From Bog-532 sp963833835 (GTDB lineage Bacteria > Actinomycetota > Actinomycetes > Streptosporangiales > Streptosporangiaceae), in contig CAWHZI010000007.1 of the NCBI GenBank assembly GCA_963833835.1, forward strand, positions 124,001 through 188,000: DNA of 64,000 bases, given 5' to 3'. This document shows, piece after piece, positions 40,406 through 48,340 of the stretch. Every line of letters begins with the position of its first letter. The stretch's first letter is position 1. Position numbers and translations under genes: made by a program. The notes below the pieces were generated by a model. It saw only the letters and a list, made by a program, of their open reading frames with translations. It did no database searches and was not told the DNA's origin.

Positions 40406-40461
40406 GGACCTTGGGCCCGGACCACGAGCCTGGGTACCCAGCCGAGGTGGGCCCTATGGCC
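40406..40461. promoter_or_regulatory. Candidate DevR-type boxes upstream of the aldolase-like gene
   Basis: GGAC-CTTG-GGCC (40406-40417) and TGGGCC-CTAT-GGCCCA (40448-40463, core 40450-40461), 44 bp apart, share the GGNC-N4-GNCC layout of DosR/DevR sites. CTGGGTACCCAG (40430-40441) is a further perfect palindrome between them, and GGAATGG-N6-CCATTCC lies at 40475-40494. The gene start is 58 bp beyond the second box. Confidence 0.5.
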
Positions 40462-40519
40462 CAGTGCCAGGAGCGGAATGGCCCTGACCATTCCCCTGCG
40501 GCCAGCGCAGGCTGAGGCC

Positions 40520-41404
40520 ATGAACACGAACAAAAGGCCTCATATCACCGAGATCAACCTGAGTACTGGTAAGAAGGGCCGGCTGCACCGGATCCTTCAC
40601 GAGAGCGGCCTCCGTAACGGGACCGCCATGCTGCTGCCCTACGGCCTGAGCTTCGGGCCCGGATTCCAGGGTCTCCCGGTGCCGGACAGCCCGACCGATG
40701 CCATCCGGTTCGCCTTCGAGGGCAACTTCAACGCCATGGTCCTGCCGGTCGACCTGGCTGAGAAGTTCTACTGGGACTACGCCGGGGAGCTGCCGCTGAT
40801 CCTCACCCTGAACGGCATGGCCGCTGGTGCCAGAGGCTCATCGCAGCCAGTCCCGCAGGGCACCGTAGCCGATGCGGTACGGCTCGGCGCCGACGCGGTC
40901 GGCTACTGCCTGTACACGGATTCGCCAGTCCGTGAGGGCGGCTTCGGCGACTACCAGATGGTCCGTGAAGACGCCGAGCGCTTCGGCATGCCGCTGTTCG
41001 TCTGGGCGTACCCCCGCGGCAAGACTGTCGAGGAGATGGGCGGTGCCGACTCCCTGTACGCCGTTGACTACGCGACCCGGACCGCGCACCGGCTTGGGGC
41101 CGATGTGGTGACCGTGAGCTTCCCGCATCCGGAGAAGCAGGGCCAGCGTCTGTCCGACAATGTCCCGCGCATCTACCCGCAGGAAGCCATCGACACCGTG
41201 GTCCGCTCGGCTGACCAGACGCTGGTGCTCGTCTCGAGCAGTGGCGACATCGGCGACGAGGCCATGCTGATCGAGACCCGGCACGCCATGCAGGCCGGGG
41301 CGGCCGGAATCGTCTTCGATCGGGCCCTCGCCGAGCGCGAGCACCGGGCCTGGATGCCGCTGATCCGCGAGCTCAAGCATGGCCTTAGCACCTACTGCAG
41401 CTAG
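40520..41404 (+). CDS. DhnA/FbaB-type class I aldolase-fold protein, catalytic Lys apparently missing
   Basis: 294 residues from ATG 40520. A TIM-barrel sequence like FbaB/DhnA fructose-bisphosphate aldolases: LHRILHESGLRNGTAMLLPYG, PLILTLNGMAAG, ADAVRLGADAVGYCLYTDSP, MPLFVWAYPRG, AHRLGADVVTVSFPHP, LVLVSSSGDIGDEAML, AGAAGIVFDRALAERE. From memory of E. coli FbaB, the Schiff-base Lys follows ADI(I/V); here that position is Thr (ADVVT), and the DQG near the N-terminus is replaced by PYGLS. It may therefore act on another substrate or be non-catalytic. First gene of the DevR-type island, 32 bases before the Usp gene. Confidence 0.8.
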   Translation: MNTNKRPHITEINLSTGKKGRLHRILHESGLRNGTAMLLPYGLSFGPGFQGLPVPDSPTDAIRFAFEGNFNAMVLPVDLAEKFYWDYAGELPLILTLNGMAAGARGSSQPVPQGTVADAVRLGADAVGYCLYTDSPVREGGFGDYQMVREDAERFGMPLFVWAYPRGKTVEEMGGADSLYAVDYATRTAHRLGADVVTVSFPHPEKQGQRLSDNVPRIYPQEAIDTVVRSADQTLVLVSSSGDIGDEAMLIETRHAMQAGAAGIVFDRALAEREHRAWMPLIRELKHGLSTYCS

Positions 41405-41436
41405 GCCGCTGGAGTCGGCGCGAAAGGAGCACGACG

Positions 41437-42252
41437 ATGATGCCGAAACCGGTTGTCGTAGGGACCGATGGTTCAAACGAATCGCTGCGCGCAGTGAAAT
41501 GGGCGGCCGCCGAGGCCGCCCACCGCTCGGCACCGCTCCAGATCGTGTCGGTGATGGCCGTCCCGGCGCACATGTCGGCTTCCGCTGACTCTCCGGTGAC
41601 GCTGGACGATCTGATGGGCAGCGTCTACCACCAGTCGCTGACGGCCACGGCCGAGTGGGCCGCCACGGTGGCTCCCGGGGTGGCGATCACCACCGAACTG
41701 CTCACCGGCTCACCCGGCCGCCTGCTGGCCGAGGCGGCGGAAGCCGCGTCGTTGCTCGTCGTCGGGGCCTACGGCATCGGCGGCTACGCCCAGCCCGGCA
41801 CGGGCCCGGAGACCAGGTACATGATGGTGCACGCCAGCTGTCCTGTCGCGGTGATCCGTGTTCCCGATGGCATCGAGCACGGAGAGGTCGCCGTCGGCGT
41901 CCGGGACGTCGACAACGCCCAAGCGGCGCTCGGGTTTGCGTTCGAGGAAGCCGCCCTGCGCAAGGCCCATCTTTCGGTGATACACACCTGCGACGAGAAC
42001 AATCCGCCGGCCGGTCACTTCGCCGAGAGCCTGAGCAACTGGCAGCGCCTGTTTCCCCAGGTCGCGGTCAGCTGCAAGCAGATCGACGGGCACCCAGGCC
42101 GGATCCTCACCGCCTATACCGGCTTCATGGACCTGACCGTGATCGGCCGCCACGACGGTCCGGACGGCAGCATTCGCCACGGCTCAGCCCTGCAGGCCCT
42201 GCTCAGCCACGCCCAGGCCCCGATCGTGATCGTCCCTTGGACTGAGCAATGA
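41437..42252 (+). CDS. Universal stress protein, two Usp domains
   Basis: 271 residues, AAAGGAG upstream of ATG 41437. First Usp domain at about residues 4-142 (VVVGTDGSNESLRAVKWAAAEA ... LLVVGAYGIGGYAQPGTGPETRYMMVHASCPVAVIRVP), second at about 147-268 (VAVGVRDVDNAQAALGFAFEEA ... LTVIGRHDG...LQALLSHAQAPIVIVPW). The ATP-binding G-x2-G-x9-G(S/T) pattern is partly kept in the first domain and weak in the second. Tandem Usp proteins are standard members of actinobacterial DosR regulons. Probably co-transcribed with the aldolase-like gene. Confidence 0.93.
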   Translation: MMPKPVVVGTDGSNESLRAVKWAAAEAAHRSAPLQIVSVMAVPAHMSASADSPVTLDDLMGSVYHQSLTATAEWAATVAPGVAITTELLTGSPGRLLAEAAEAASLLVVGAYGIGGYAQPGTGPETRYMMVHASCPVAVIRVPDGIEHGEVAVGVRDVDNAQAALGFAFEEAALRKAHLSVIHTCDENNPPAGHFAESLSNWQRLFPQVAVSCKQIDGHPGRILTAYTGFMDLTVIGRHDGPDGSIRHGSALQALLSHAQAPIVIVPWTEQ

Positions 42253-42357
42253 CCACGACCGGGACGCCCGCGGTGGTGATGGTGGCGAAGTTCGATAGGG
42301 AGGCACACAAGGGGCACTGACTTACGGCCCGGCGTTCTTTGAGTCGGGATGCTCATC

Positions 42358-42382
42358 GCCGCGCGGCCCCGGGCCGCGCGGC
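42358..42382. repeat. Perfect 12-bp hairpin after the Usp gene
   Basis: GCCGCGCGGCCC-C-GGGCCGCGCGGC: 12-bp arms with one base between. It lies 105 bp past the Usp stop. No T-run; in GC-rich actinomycetes such hairpins can terminate or protect mRNA ends. Confidence 0.5.
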
Positions 42383-42576
42383 ACTGGCCGTTGGAGACCG
42401 CGTTGCTGCGGGCCAGCGATGACCGCGAGTGAGGCCACGCAGTCGCTGAGGACGACCGGAGGCGTGGCGGCCGAGGCGACAGCGTCCCGCAACCCGACGT
42501 AGACACTCGCCAGCCCAGCCCACGGCCGGCGTCCCGGCTGGCCCAGGCGACCGGAACCGGCTGCCGCTGCGGCTGC

Positions 42577-42720
42577 ACGGTGCCGGAGACCATCGACAAC
42601 GACCTGCCGCTGCCGGTCGGCATGATCACGATCCAGGACGGCCACCTGGTGCCGCTGCCGTTCCGTGACCGGTACGGCTGCCTCGTCCAGGACCAAGGCG
42701 GAAGCTACCGGCTGATACGC
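42577..42720 (+). pseudogene. 6-phosphofructokinase relic with internal deletion
   Basis: The plus frame joins VPETIDNDL, the PFK substrate-binding motif (P-K-T-I-D-N-D), directly to PLPVGMITIQDGHLVPLPFRD, which in PfkA-type enzymes lies some 200 residues later, before decaying. All catalytic regions in between and the whole N-terminus are gone. The relic sits in the 525-bp gap between Usp and the membrane protein at 42777. Phosphofructokinases are known DosR-regulon companions of Usp genes in mycobacteria, which suits the location. Confidence 0.65.
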
Positions 42721-42776
42721 GTGTCCGGCCGGCACCTGGTGGGTGCCGGCCGGACAGTGATGCTCAGACGAGTGGC

Positions 42777-43379
42777 TCACACGTGCGCGGGGGCCGGCGG
42801 AGTGATCGGCTGGTCGATCTGGGCCTCTGGGCTACTGCGCCGCCACAGGCCGAACGCGAACGCCGAGGTGATCAGGGACAGGCCAGCCAGTGCGAAGCTG
42901 AAGATCGCGGCGATGTAGGTGATCTGCGAGATCTTCCACCAGCCGTAGGCGTTCAGCAGCATGCTGCGCAGTGACTCGCCCTTGAACACCGTGCCGACCG
43001 TGGCGGCCAGCTTGACATTGTTGGGCTGGGCCAGCGATTCGGTGGACAGCTGCGAGTAGGTCTTGCCGCCGCTCATCTCCGCCACGTGCACGGCAATGAA
43101 GTGATCGGCGTAGGCCTCGGCCTGCTGGCCGGTGAGCATCTGCTGTCCCGCGTACTGCGACACGGACGGGATCATGCCCGGGGTGATTTCGGTCCCGGCC
43201 TTGGCGTGCGCAAACGCGGCCTTGGGCGGGAAGTAGATCTGCTGGGCGGCGAGCTGGCCGTGAACGGTGTTGTGCACGTAGGTCGAACCCCACAGGAGCA
43301 GGCCGCCTGCGATCAGCAGGATACCGGCGAGGCCCAGGGCGGCCACGCTGACCAGGCCACCAACAAATTTGCGGCGCAT
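42777..43379 (-). CDS. Two-TM membrane protein of unknown function
   Basis: 200 residues from ATG 43377-43379 (GGAGG eight bases upstream, itself overlapping an earlier ATG at 43394). N-terminal membrane helix (VGGLVSVAALGLAGILLIAGGLLLW), an extracytoplasmic domain of about 110 residues (ending SLAQPNNVKLAATVGTVFKG), and a second helix (TYIAAIFSFALAGLSLITSAFAFGLW) before a Pro-rich tail. The extracytoplasmic part has a helical look with Gln/Ala repeats. No named family recognised. It lies within the DevR-type island. Confidence 0.7.
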   Translation of the reverse strand: MRRKFVGGLVSVAALGLAGILLIAGGLLLWGSTYVHNTVHGQLAAQQIYFPPKAAFAHAKAGTEITPGMIPSVSQYAGQQMLTGQQAEAYADHFIAVHVAEMSGGKTYSQLSTESLAQPNNVKLAATVGTVFKGESLRSMLLNAYGWWKISQITYIAAIFSFALAGLSLITSAFAFGLWRRSSPEAQIDQPITPPAPAHV

Positions 43380-43527
43380 TTTGGATGCCTCCATTTACGG
43401 TGCTGGATCGATCTGCGATCCGGCGCTTATTTATTTGGACATCTCAAGAATCGCGCGCCGGAGGCGTCCCGCATCACTGCGTAAGGTCCCCGTCGGCCGG
43501 GCTGAACAGACACACCGAAAAGGACTT

Positions 43528-43608
43528 ATGTCATTTAGCGGAAGGCGGCTAACGACAACAGGTCTTGCCGGAAGCGGCGGCACACTTCCGGCAAGGCCCA
43601 TCTTTTAA
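43528..43608 (+). ncRNA. Small transcript candidate: 26-codon frame ending in a terminator
   Basis: AAAAGGA precedes ATG 43528; the 26 codons (SFSGRRLTTTGLAGSGGTLP...) end in TAA at 43606-43608. The 3' half of the frame is itself a strong hairpin, CTTGCCGGAAG-N10-CTTCCGGCAAG (43564-43595), followed by GCCCATCTTTT, an intrinsic terminator. Either a leader peptide or a small RNA; the region 43,380-43,745 has no other gene. Confidence 0.35.
43564..43606 (+). terminator. Intrinsic terminator
   Basis: Perfect 11-bp stem (CTTGCCGGAAG / CTTCCGGCAAG) with a 10-nt loop, followed within six bases by TCTTTT and AT-rich sequence. One of the clearest rho-independent terminators in the window. The plus-strand transcript it ends is not obvious. 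Confidence 0.65.
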
Positions 43609-43745
43609 TTTATTTAACAAAGTTTGCTGCGCCTGGCGTCGGCTCCGCTGCGGGCCGATCGTGCCCCATGCGCCATTCAGGCGTCAATCCGCCGGGGCAC
43701 GAGTCGGTGACCGAGCCGCAGAGGCCCTGATTTCTTTCTTCGCGG

Positions 43746-44189
43746 TCACATGTCGGCGTCGGGCGAAATCAAGGCCGGCGACGAGCTGGCCCAACGGGAC
43801 GAGCTAGCGGTGAAGGCCAAGGCCTCGCCCCAGGTTCGCCCCCGCTCAGCCTGACTTGCGTCGAGCCCGTTCTGCTTGCTGACCGGCAAACTGCGCAGGG
43901 GAGTGAGGACCCGGTAGCCGCGGCGGCGCAACTGCTGCGCGATGGCCCGGCTGGCTTGCCCCGTGAACAGCACCGGCCCATCCATCCGGGTGTCGAACGC
44001 GGCAGCCGTAATACCGTCTACCGCACCCACCACGAGCAGGTCGCAGTGGCCGGTCAGTTCCTCCGTGGCCCGGCCGACCGGCACGACGGTCACGTCGCAC
44101 GCCTCGTCTCGCAGTCCCTCCGCCACGCTGTTCGCGACGGCATGAGTGTTCCCGTACATCGATTCGTAGACGATCACTGCTCGCATCAC
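43746..44189 (-). pseudogene. Flavodoxin-family gene with in-frame internal deletion
   Basis: 147 codons. The N-terminus VIVYESMYGNTHAVANSVAEGL is a flavodoxin FMN-phosphate loop. After CDLLVVGA (about residue 56) the sequence jumps to AAAFDTRMDGPVLFTGQASRAIAQQLRRRGY, normally about 40 residues later, so the second FMN-binding loop (GxPTHxHG type) is missing. The junction is near 44,022 and the frame is intact. Flavin binding is unlikely; it may be a pseudogene or an altered protein. Divergent from the PPOX-type gene. Confidence 0.6.
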
Positions 44190-44412
44190 GGCCTCCGTAT
44201 GCCTTGCTGATGTCTCCCCTCAGCACACGGCGGCGACCAGCGCGCCAGCTAGGGCTAAGCGGTCACAGCCGCCGGGACCTTCGCCGGCCGTTCCCGGGCC
44301 AGGCGGCCGCCCGTGGCATGACCTGCGGCACTGCCCGGCGGGGCGCCCGGAATGGAGGCTGGAAGAGCTCGCCCGTCTGGTCCTGCAGCTTTAGCACCTT
44401 CCAACGAACAGG

Positions 44413-44874
44413 ATGAATCCCATGTCAGACAGCACCCGCACGGCAACGGCCAGCCCGGCCCACATCGAAGAGCTGGACGAGGCTGATTGCCTTACGCTCA
44501 TCGCGCCCGGCGGCATCGGCCGGATCGCCTACACCGGCCGGTACGGCCAGACCGTGCTACCGGTCAACTATCAGCTGCTCGACAACACGATCGTGTTCCG
44601 TACCGGCGAGGACAGCCCGCTGGAGGAGGACCTGCAGACCGGCATCAGGCACGCCGAGTACCAGGTCGCCTTCGAGATCGACGAGTTCAACCTGGCCGCG
44701 AAGGACGGATGGAGCGTTGTCATCCAGGGCTCGGCTCACCATGTGGACTCCGATGCTGAGCGGGCGGCCACCCGCGAGAGCGACGTCGAGCCGTGGTCCG
44801 GCGGAGTCAAGGAGCACTACATGCGCGTCGTCCCCACCCGTATCACCGGGCGGCGGGTCCACGCGGCGCACTGA
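44413..44874 (+). CDS. Pyridoxamine 5'-phosphate oxidase-fold (PPOX/FMN-binding) protein
   Basis: 153 residues (ATG 44413; ATG 44422 also possible). The split-barrel pattern is clear: LIAPGGIGRIAYTGRYGQTVLPVNYQLLDNTIVFRTGEDS, then YQVAFEIDEFN and GWSVVIQGSAHHV, ending VVPTRITGRRV. Small proteins of this type bind FMN or F420 and are typical DosR-regulon members in actinobacteria, possibly acting as nitroreductase-like or F420-dependent reductases. Alone on its transcript. Confidence 0.85.
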   Translation: MNPMSDSTRTATASPAHIEELDEADCLTLIAPGGIGRIAYTGRYGQTVLPVNYQLLDNTIVFRTGEDSPLEEDLQTGIRHAEYQVAFEIDEFNLAAKDGWSVVIQGSAHHVDSDAERAATRESDVEPWSGGVKEHYMRVVPTRITGRRVHAAH

Positions 44875-44935
44875 TCGCGCCAGGAAAGCCCGGGCCGACC
44901 GGCCCGGGCTTCTCGTCGTGCGCCGCCGTGTGCCC

Positions 44936-45752
44936 TCAGCTGAGCACGAAGCCGAGTTCCCGGCCCGCGGCTCGCAGCTCATCACGGACGCTCGGGTGCG
45001 CGACCTGGTCGATGATCTGCTCCGCCTGGGTCGATGCGTCACAGCCCCAGATGGTGGCGGTGCCCAGCTCGCTGACGATGAAGCTGTGCTGGAACGACGT
45101 GACCGGGCCAGCCAGCCGCGGCACCACCGTGGACACCTGGGCCCTGGGGTGCCACGAGGGCAGTGCAATGATCGCCCGGCCCCCGGGTGAGTGCAGCGCT
45201 CCGACCACAAAGTCGGTCTGGCCGCCGAAGCCCGAATGAACCATCCCGCGCACGCGGGCCGCATTGGCCTGGGCGAACAGGTCCACCTGGAGGGCGCCGT
45301 TGACCGAGGTCATCCTCCGCGTCCAGTGCCCCGGCCTTCTCCAGCGCGAGTACCCCGTCGCTGAACATCTCCGACCAGACCGACAGGCCAGTCCGGCTGG
45401 CCAGCGCACCCAGCACCACGTCCGGTACGAGGCCGATGCCCATCTGCAGGGTGGCGTGGTCGGGGATTAGGGCTGCGACATGCTCACCGATGGCCCGCGA
45501 CACGCTGGTGACGGCCCGGTGCACCGGTACGGGCAGCGGCTCATCCACCTCGATGGCGTAGTCGATCTCGTTGGTGGCCAGCACCCCGTCGCCGAAGGTG
45601 TACGGCATGCGGGGGTTGAGCTGGGGCAGCGTCGCGTCCAGGACGGACAGGGCGCGCCACGGGGTGGCGAAGTTGCCGCTGGTGACCACCCGGGGAAGGC
45701 CCGGCAGCCCGGTCAGGACGTGGCCGAGCTTGGCTTCGGTGACGGTCCGCAT
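44936..45752 (-). pseudogene. Acetyl-CoA hydrolase/transferase gene with internal deletion and frameshift
   Basis: From ATG 45752 the protein follows the acetyl-CoA hydrolase/4-hydroxybutyrate CoA-transferase family (GNFATPWRALSVLDATLPQL, HATLQMGIGLVPDVVLGAL, LSVWSEMFSDGVLALE). After ALDAE (near 45,318) the second half continues in another frame: MTSVNGALQVDLFAQANAARV, SGFGGQTDFVVGALHSPGGRAI, VTSFQHSFIVSELG. About 40-90 residues are missing at the junction. The gene cannot make a complete enzyme as written. Confidence 0.7.
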
Positions 45753-45888
45753 AGTCGCTCAGGTCTCCTCGGGTGTCATGGTGATGTCGGTGCGATGTGC
45801 GTCTGCGGGGTGATCGGGTACGGCCCATCGGCGATCGGCTCCAGCCGTCGTTGACCTGATTCGACCCGATGGTCCCGGTATGCGGACA

Positions 45889-45941
45889 GGGACGAATGAC
45901 CCACAGAGCCGTGCCTAATGCCCGTAGGGACGGACGTCCCT
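45889..45941. promoter_or_regulatory. Pair of DevR/DosR boxes
   Basis: AGGGAC-GGAC-GTCCCT (45926-45941) is a perfect 5-4-5 DosR-type palindrome (GGGAC-N4-GTCCC). GGGAC-GAAT-GACCC (45889-45902) is a second copy with one mismatch, 38 bp away centre to centre. They lie between the acetyl-CoA hydrolase remnant (minus) and the cNMP-binding gene (plus, start 52 bp downstream). Confidence 0.7.
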
Positions 45942-45992
45942 GACGGCGATCGTGTGAAGTGTGAGCCCCAGCCGAAGAGCGGAGATGCGGGC

Positions 45993-46481
45993 ATGGGCAT
46001 TGAACAGACATCACGGGTTACGGTCACCGCGCTGACGGCGCATCGCTTCCTGCACGGCCTGCCGCGCGGGCAGCTGGCCAAGCTGGTGCCGGCCGCCTGC
46101 CTCATTGACTTGCCGCCCGGCCGCCGGATCTTCGAGGACGGCGGCAGCGCCGCGAGCTTCTGGCTGATCCGGTCCGGCTCGGTAGCTCTCGACATGCGCA
46201 TACCCCACGCCGGGATGGTCGTCGTCGAGACGCTGGGCATGGGCGACGCCCTGGGCTGGTCCTGGCTGCTGCCCCCGTACGTGTGGACCCTGGGCGCAAC
46301 CACCGTCCAGCCCACCGAGGTGTTCCAGTTCGACGGGCGGGCCGTCCGTGCCCTGTGTGACGCCGATCCGGAGCTGGGTTTCCAGCTCACCCGGCGGTTC
46401 CTGAGCGTCGCCGCGGACCGGCTGCTGGCCACTAGGGGCCGATTGCTCGACCACTACGTTCCGCCACGGCCGTGGCCGTGA
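45993..46481 (+). CDS. Cyclic-nucleotide-binding domain protein without HTH
   Basis: 162 residues from ATG 45993. A Crp-like beta-roll: FLHGLPRGQLAKLVPAACLIDLPPGRRIFEDGGSAASFWLIRSGSVALDM, GDALGWSWLLPPYVWTLGATTVQPTEVFQFDG, then a helix ending RFLSVAADRLLATRGRLLDHY. The Crp HTH is absent, so it cannot be a standard DNA-binding Crp/Fnr protein; single cNMP domains of this kind accompany DosR regulons. The phosphate-binding GE-xAL motif appears as MGDALG. It is preceded by two DevR boxes and followed 100 bp later by devS. Confidence 0.82.
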   Translation: MGIEQTSRVTVTALTAHRFLHGLPRGQLAKLVPAACLIDLPPGRRIFEDGGSAASFWLIRSGSVALDMRIPHAGMVVVETLGMGDALGWSWLLPPYVWTLGATTVQPTEVFQFDGRAVRALCDADPELGFQLTRRFLSVAADRLLATRGRLLDHYVPPRPWP

Positions 46482-46581
46482 CGGCGGGCTGAGATGATGT
46501 CCCCTTAACGGTCGGTTGGCTGGAAAGCCAGTTACGCTGAGCCATGCTGCTCACCGTGCGCTGGTTCGGAGGGAGCATCTG

Positions 46582-48324
46582 ATGGGATCCGCTCCGGAAG
46601 ATCATCCCGGTGTGCTGCCCCAGCTCCAGCTGGACGAGCTGCTGGCCGAGCTCCAGTCCCGGCTGCAGGTGGTGATGGTTACCCGGGACCGGATGCGCAG
46701 CCTGCTGGAGGCGTTCGTTGCGGTCGGCTCCGGCTTGGACCTGGAGAGCACGCTGAAGCGGATTGTCGAAACCGCCGTCGGGCTGGTGAACGCCCGGTAC
46801 GGCGCGCTCGGTGTGATCGGTGAAGGCGAGCGCCTGGCCGAGTTCATCCCGGTCGGTATGGACCCAGCCACTATCCGCTCCATCGACCACTGGCCCGAAG
46901 GCCGCGGCCTGCTCGGCCTGCTCATCCACGATCCGCAGGCACTGCGGCTGGCCGATATGGCCTCCCACCCTGACTCGTCCGGATTCCCGGCGGCCCATCC
47001 CCCGATGAAGACCTTTCTCGGCGCACCGGTGCGCGTCCGAAATGAGGTCTACGGGAACCTGTACCTGACCGACAAACAAGGCGGCGGGGAGTTCACCGAA
47101 GATGACGAGTCGGTCCTCATCGCCTTGGCCAGCGCGGCCGGCGTGGCGATCGACAACGCCCGCCTCTACGAGGTGGCCCGCAAACAGCAGCAGTGGATGG
47201 CGGCCAACGCCGAGGTCGTCACCAGCCTGCTCTCCGGCACCGACCCGGACGAGGTGCTGGCCACGCTGACCCGGCAGGTCAGGGACCTGTCCCAGGCGGA
47301 CCTGGTCGTGCTGGCCGTGCCCGAGCCGGACCACCGCATGCTGGCGATCAGGTTCGCTGAAGGCGACGGCGCGGAAGCGGCGCACGACCTGGTTCTGGCC
47401 ACCGATCATTCGCTGTCCGGTGAGGTGCTGAACACGGGACTGCCGATCGAGGTGGAGGACTTCGCGCGAGATTCCCGCACGGCGAACTCGGTGCGCGGGC
47501 CGATGGGGCACATCGGCCCGGCGATGCTCTTCCCGCTGGGGGTAGCCGGTGACGTGCGCGGCGTGCTGACCGTCGGCCGCCGGCACGGGAGCCTGCCGTT
47601 CCCGGAAACGACGGCCGACGTGGTGGGCACGTTCGCCGCCCAGGCCGGCATCGCGCTGGAACTGGCGCATCGCCGCCGCGACGCCGAGCGTCTGTCGCTG
47701 TACGAGGACCGGGACCGGATCGCGCGAGACCTGCACGACCATGTCATCCAGCGGCTGTACGCGGCGGGTATGACGCTCGAGGGCACGGTGCCGATGATCG
47801 GCAAGCCAGACGTCGAGGCCCGGGTACGAAAGACCGTGGACGCGATGGACGCGTCCATCAAGGACATCCGCGTCGCGATCTTCGCCCTGGAGACTCGCCC
47901 CGAGGACGAACAGCCCAACCTGCGGGAAGCCATCGTCGGCCTGATCGAAGAAGCGACGTCAGCGGCAGGGTTTGCGCCTTCGCTGCGACTCGGCGGCAAG
48001 CTCAACGACCAGGTGAGCACAGAAGCCGGCGAAGCCATGCTGAGCGCTTTGCGAGAAGCGCTCTCCAACGCGGCTCGGCACGCTCGGGCCGCTCAGATCG
48101 AGGTCAGCGTGGACGTCGATACCGACGGCCGCCTCGTGATGCGGGTGAGCGACGACGGGGTCGGTATCCCCGAGGGCGGCCGTCGCAGTGGGCTGCGCAA
48201 CCTCCGGATCCGGGCCGAGAAACTGGGCGGCGATCTCCAGCTGGCACCTGGCCCGTCCGGCACTGGCACCGAACTGATCTGGAAGGTTCCGGCGGGGATC
48301 GGCGCTAGCAACCCAAATGGTTGA
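46582..48324 (+). CDS. devS: DevS/DosS-like GAF-GAF sensor histidine kinase
   Basis: 580 residues from ATG 46582 (GGAGGGAG upstream). GAF-A at about residues 45-200 with His139 in FPAAHPPMKTFLGAPVRVR, the position of the heme-ligating His149 of M. tuberculosis DosS; GAF-B at about 205-365; HisKA_3-type dimerisation helix with the phospho-accepting His385 in RIARDLHDHVIQRL; HATPase domain with ALREALSNAARHA and SDDGVGIPEG. It should sense O2, NO, CO or redox state through heme and phosphorylate DevR. It is convergent with devR (17 bp between stops), unlike the usual devR-devS operon. Confidence 0.93.
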   Translation: MGSAPEDHPGVLPQLQLDELLAELQSRLQVVMVTRDRMRSLLEAFVAVGSGLDLESTLKRIVETAVGLVNARYGALGVIGEGERLAEFIPVGMDPATIRSIDHWPEGRGLLGLLIHDPQALRLADMASHPDSSGFPAAHPPMKTFLGAPVRVRNEVYGNLYLTDKQGGGEFTEDDESVLIALASAAGVAIDNARLYEVARKQQQWMAANAEVVTSLLSGTDPDEVLATLTRQVRDLSQADLVVLAVPEPDHRMLAIRFAEGDGAEAAHDLVLATDHSLSGEVLNTGLPIEVEDFARDSRTANSVRGPMGHIGPAMLFPLGVAGDVRGVLTVGRRHGSLPFPETTADVVGTFAAQAGIALELAHRRRDAERLSLYEDRDRIARDLHDHVIQRLYAAGMTLEGTVPMIGKPDVEARVRKTVDAMDASIKDIRVAIFALETRPEDEQPNLREAIVGLIEEATSAAGFAPSLRLGGKLNDQVSTEAGEAMLSALREALSNAARHARAAQIEVSVDVDTDGRLVMRVSDDGVGIPEGGRRSGLRNLRIRAEKLGGDLQLAPGPSGTGTELIWKVPAGIGASNPNG

Positions 48325-48340
48325 CGGCTGTCCGTTATAC

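Noticed and set aside
43400..43530. A riboswitch upstream of the 26-codon frame
   Set aside because: Some short pairings exist but no known aptamer core (cobalamin, SAM, TPP, c-di-AMP) could be matched.
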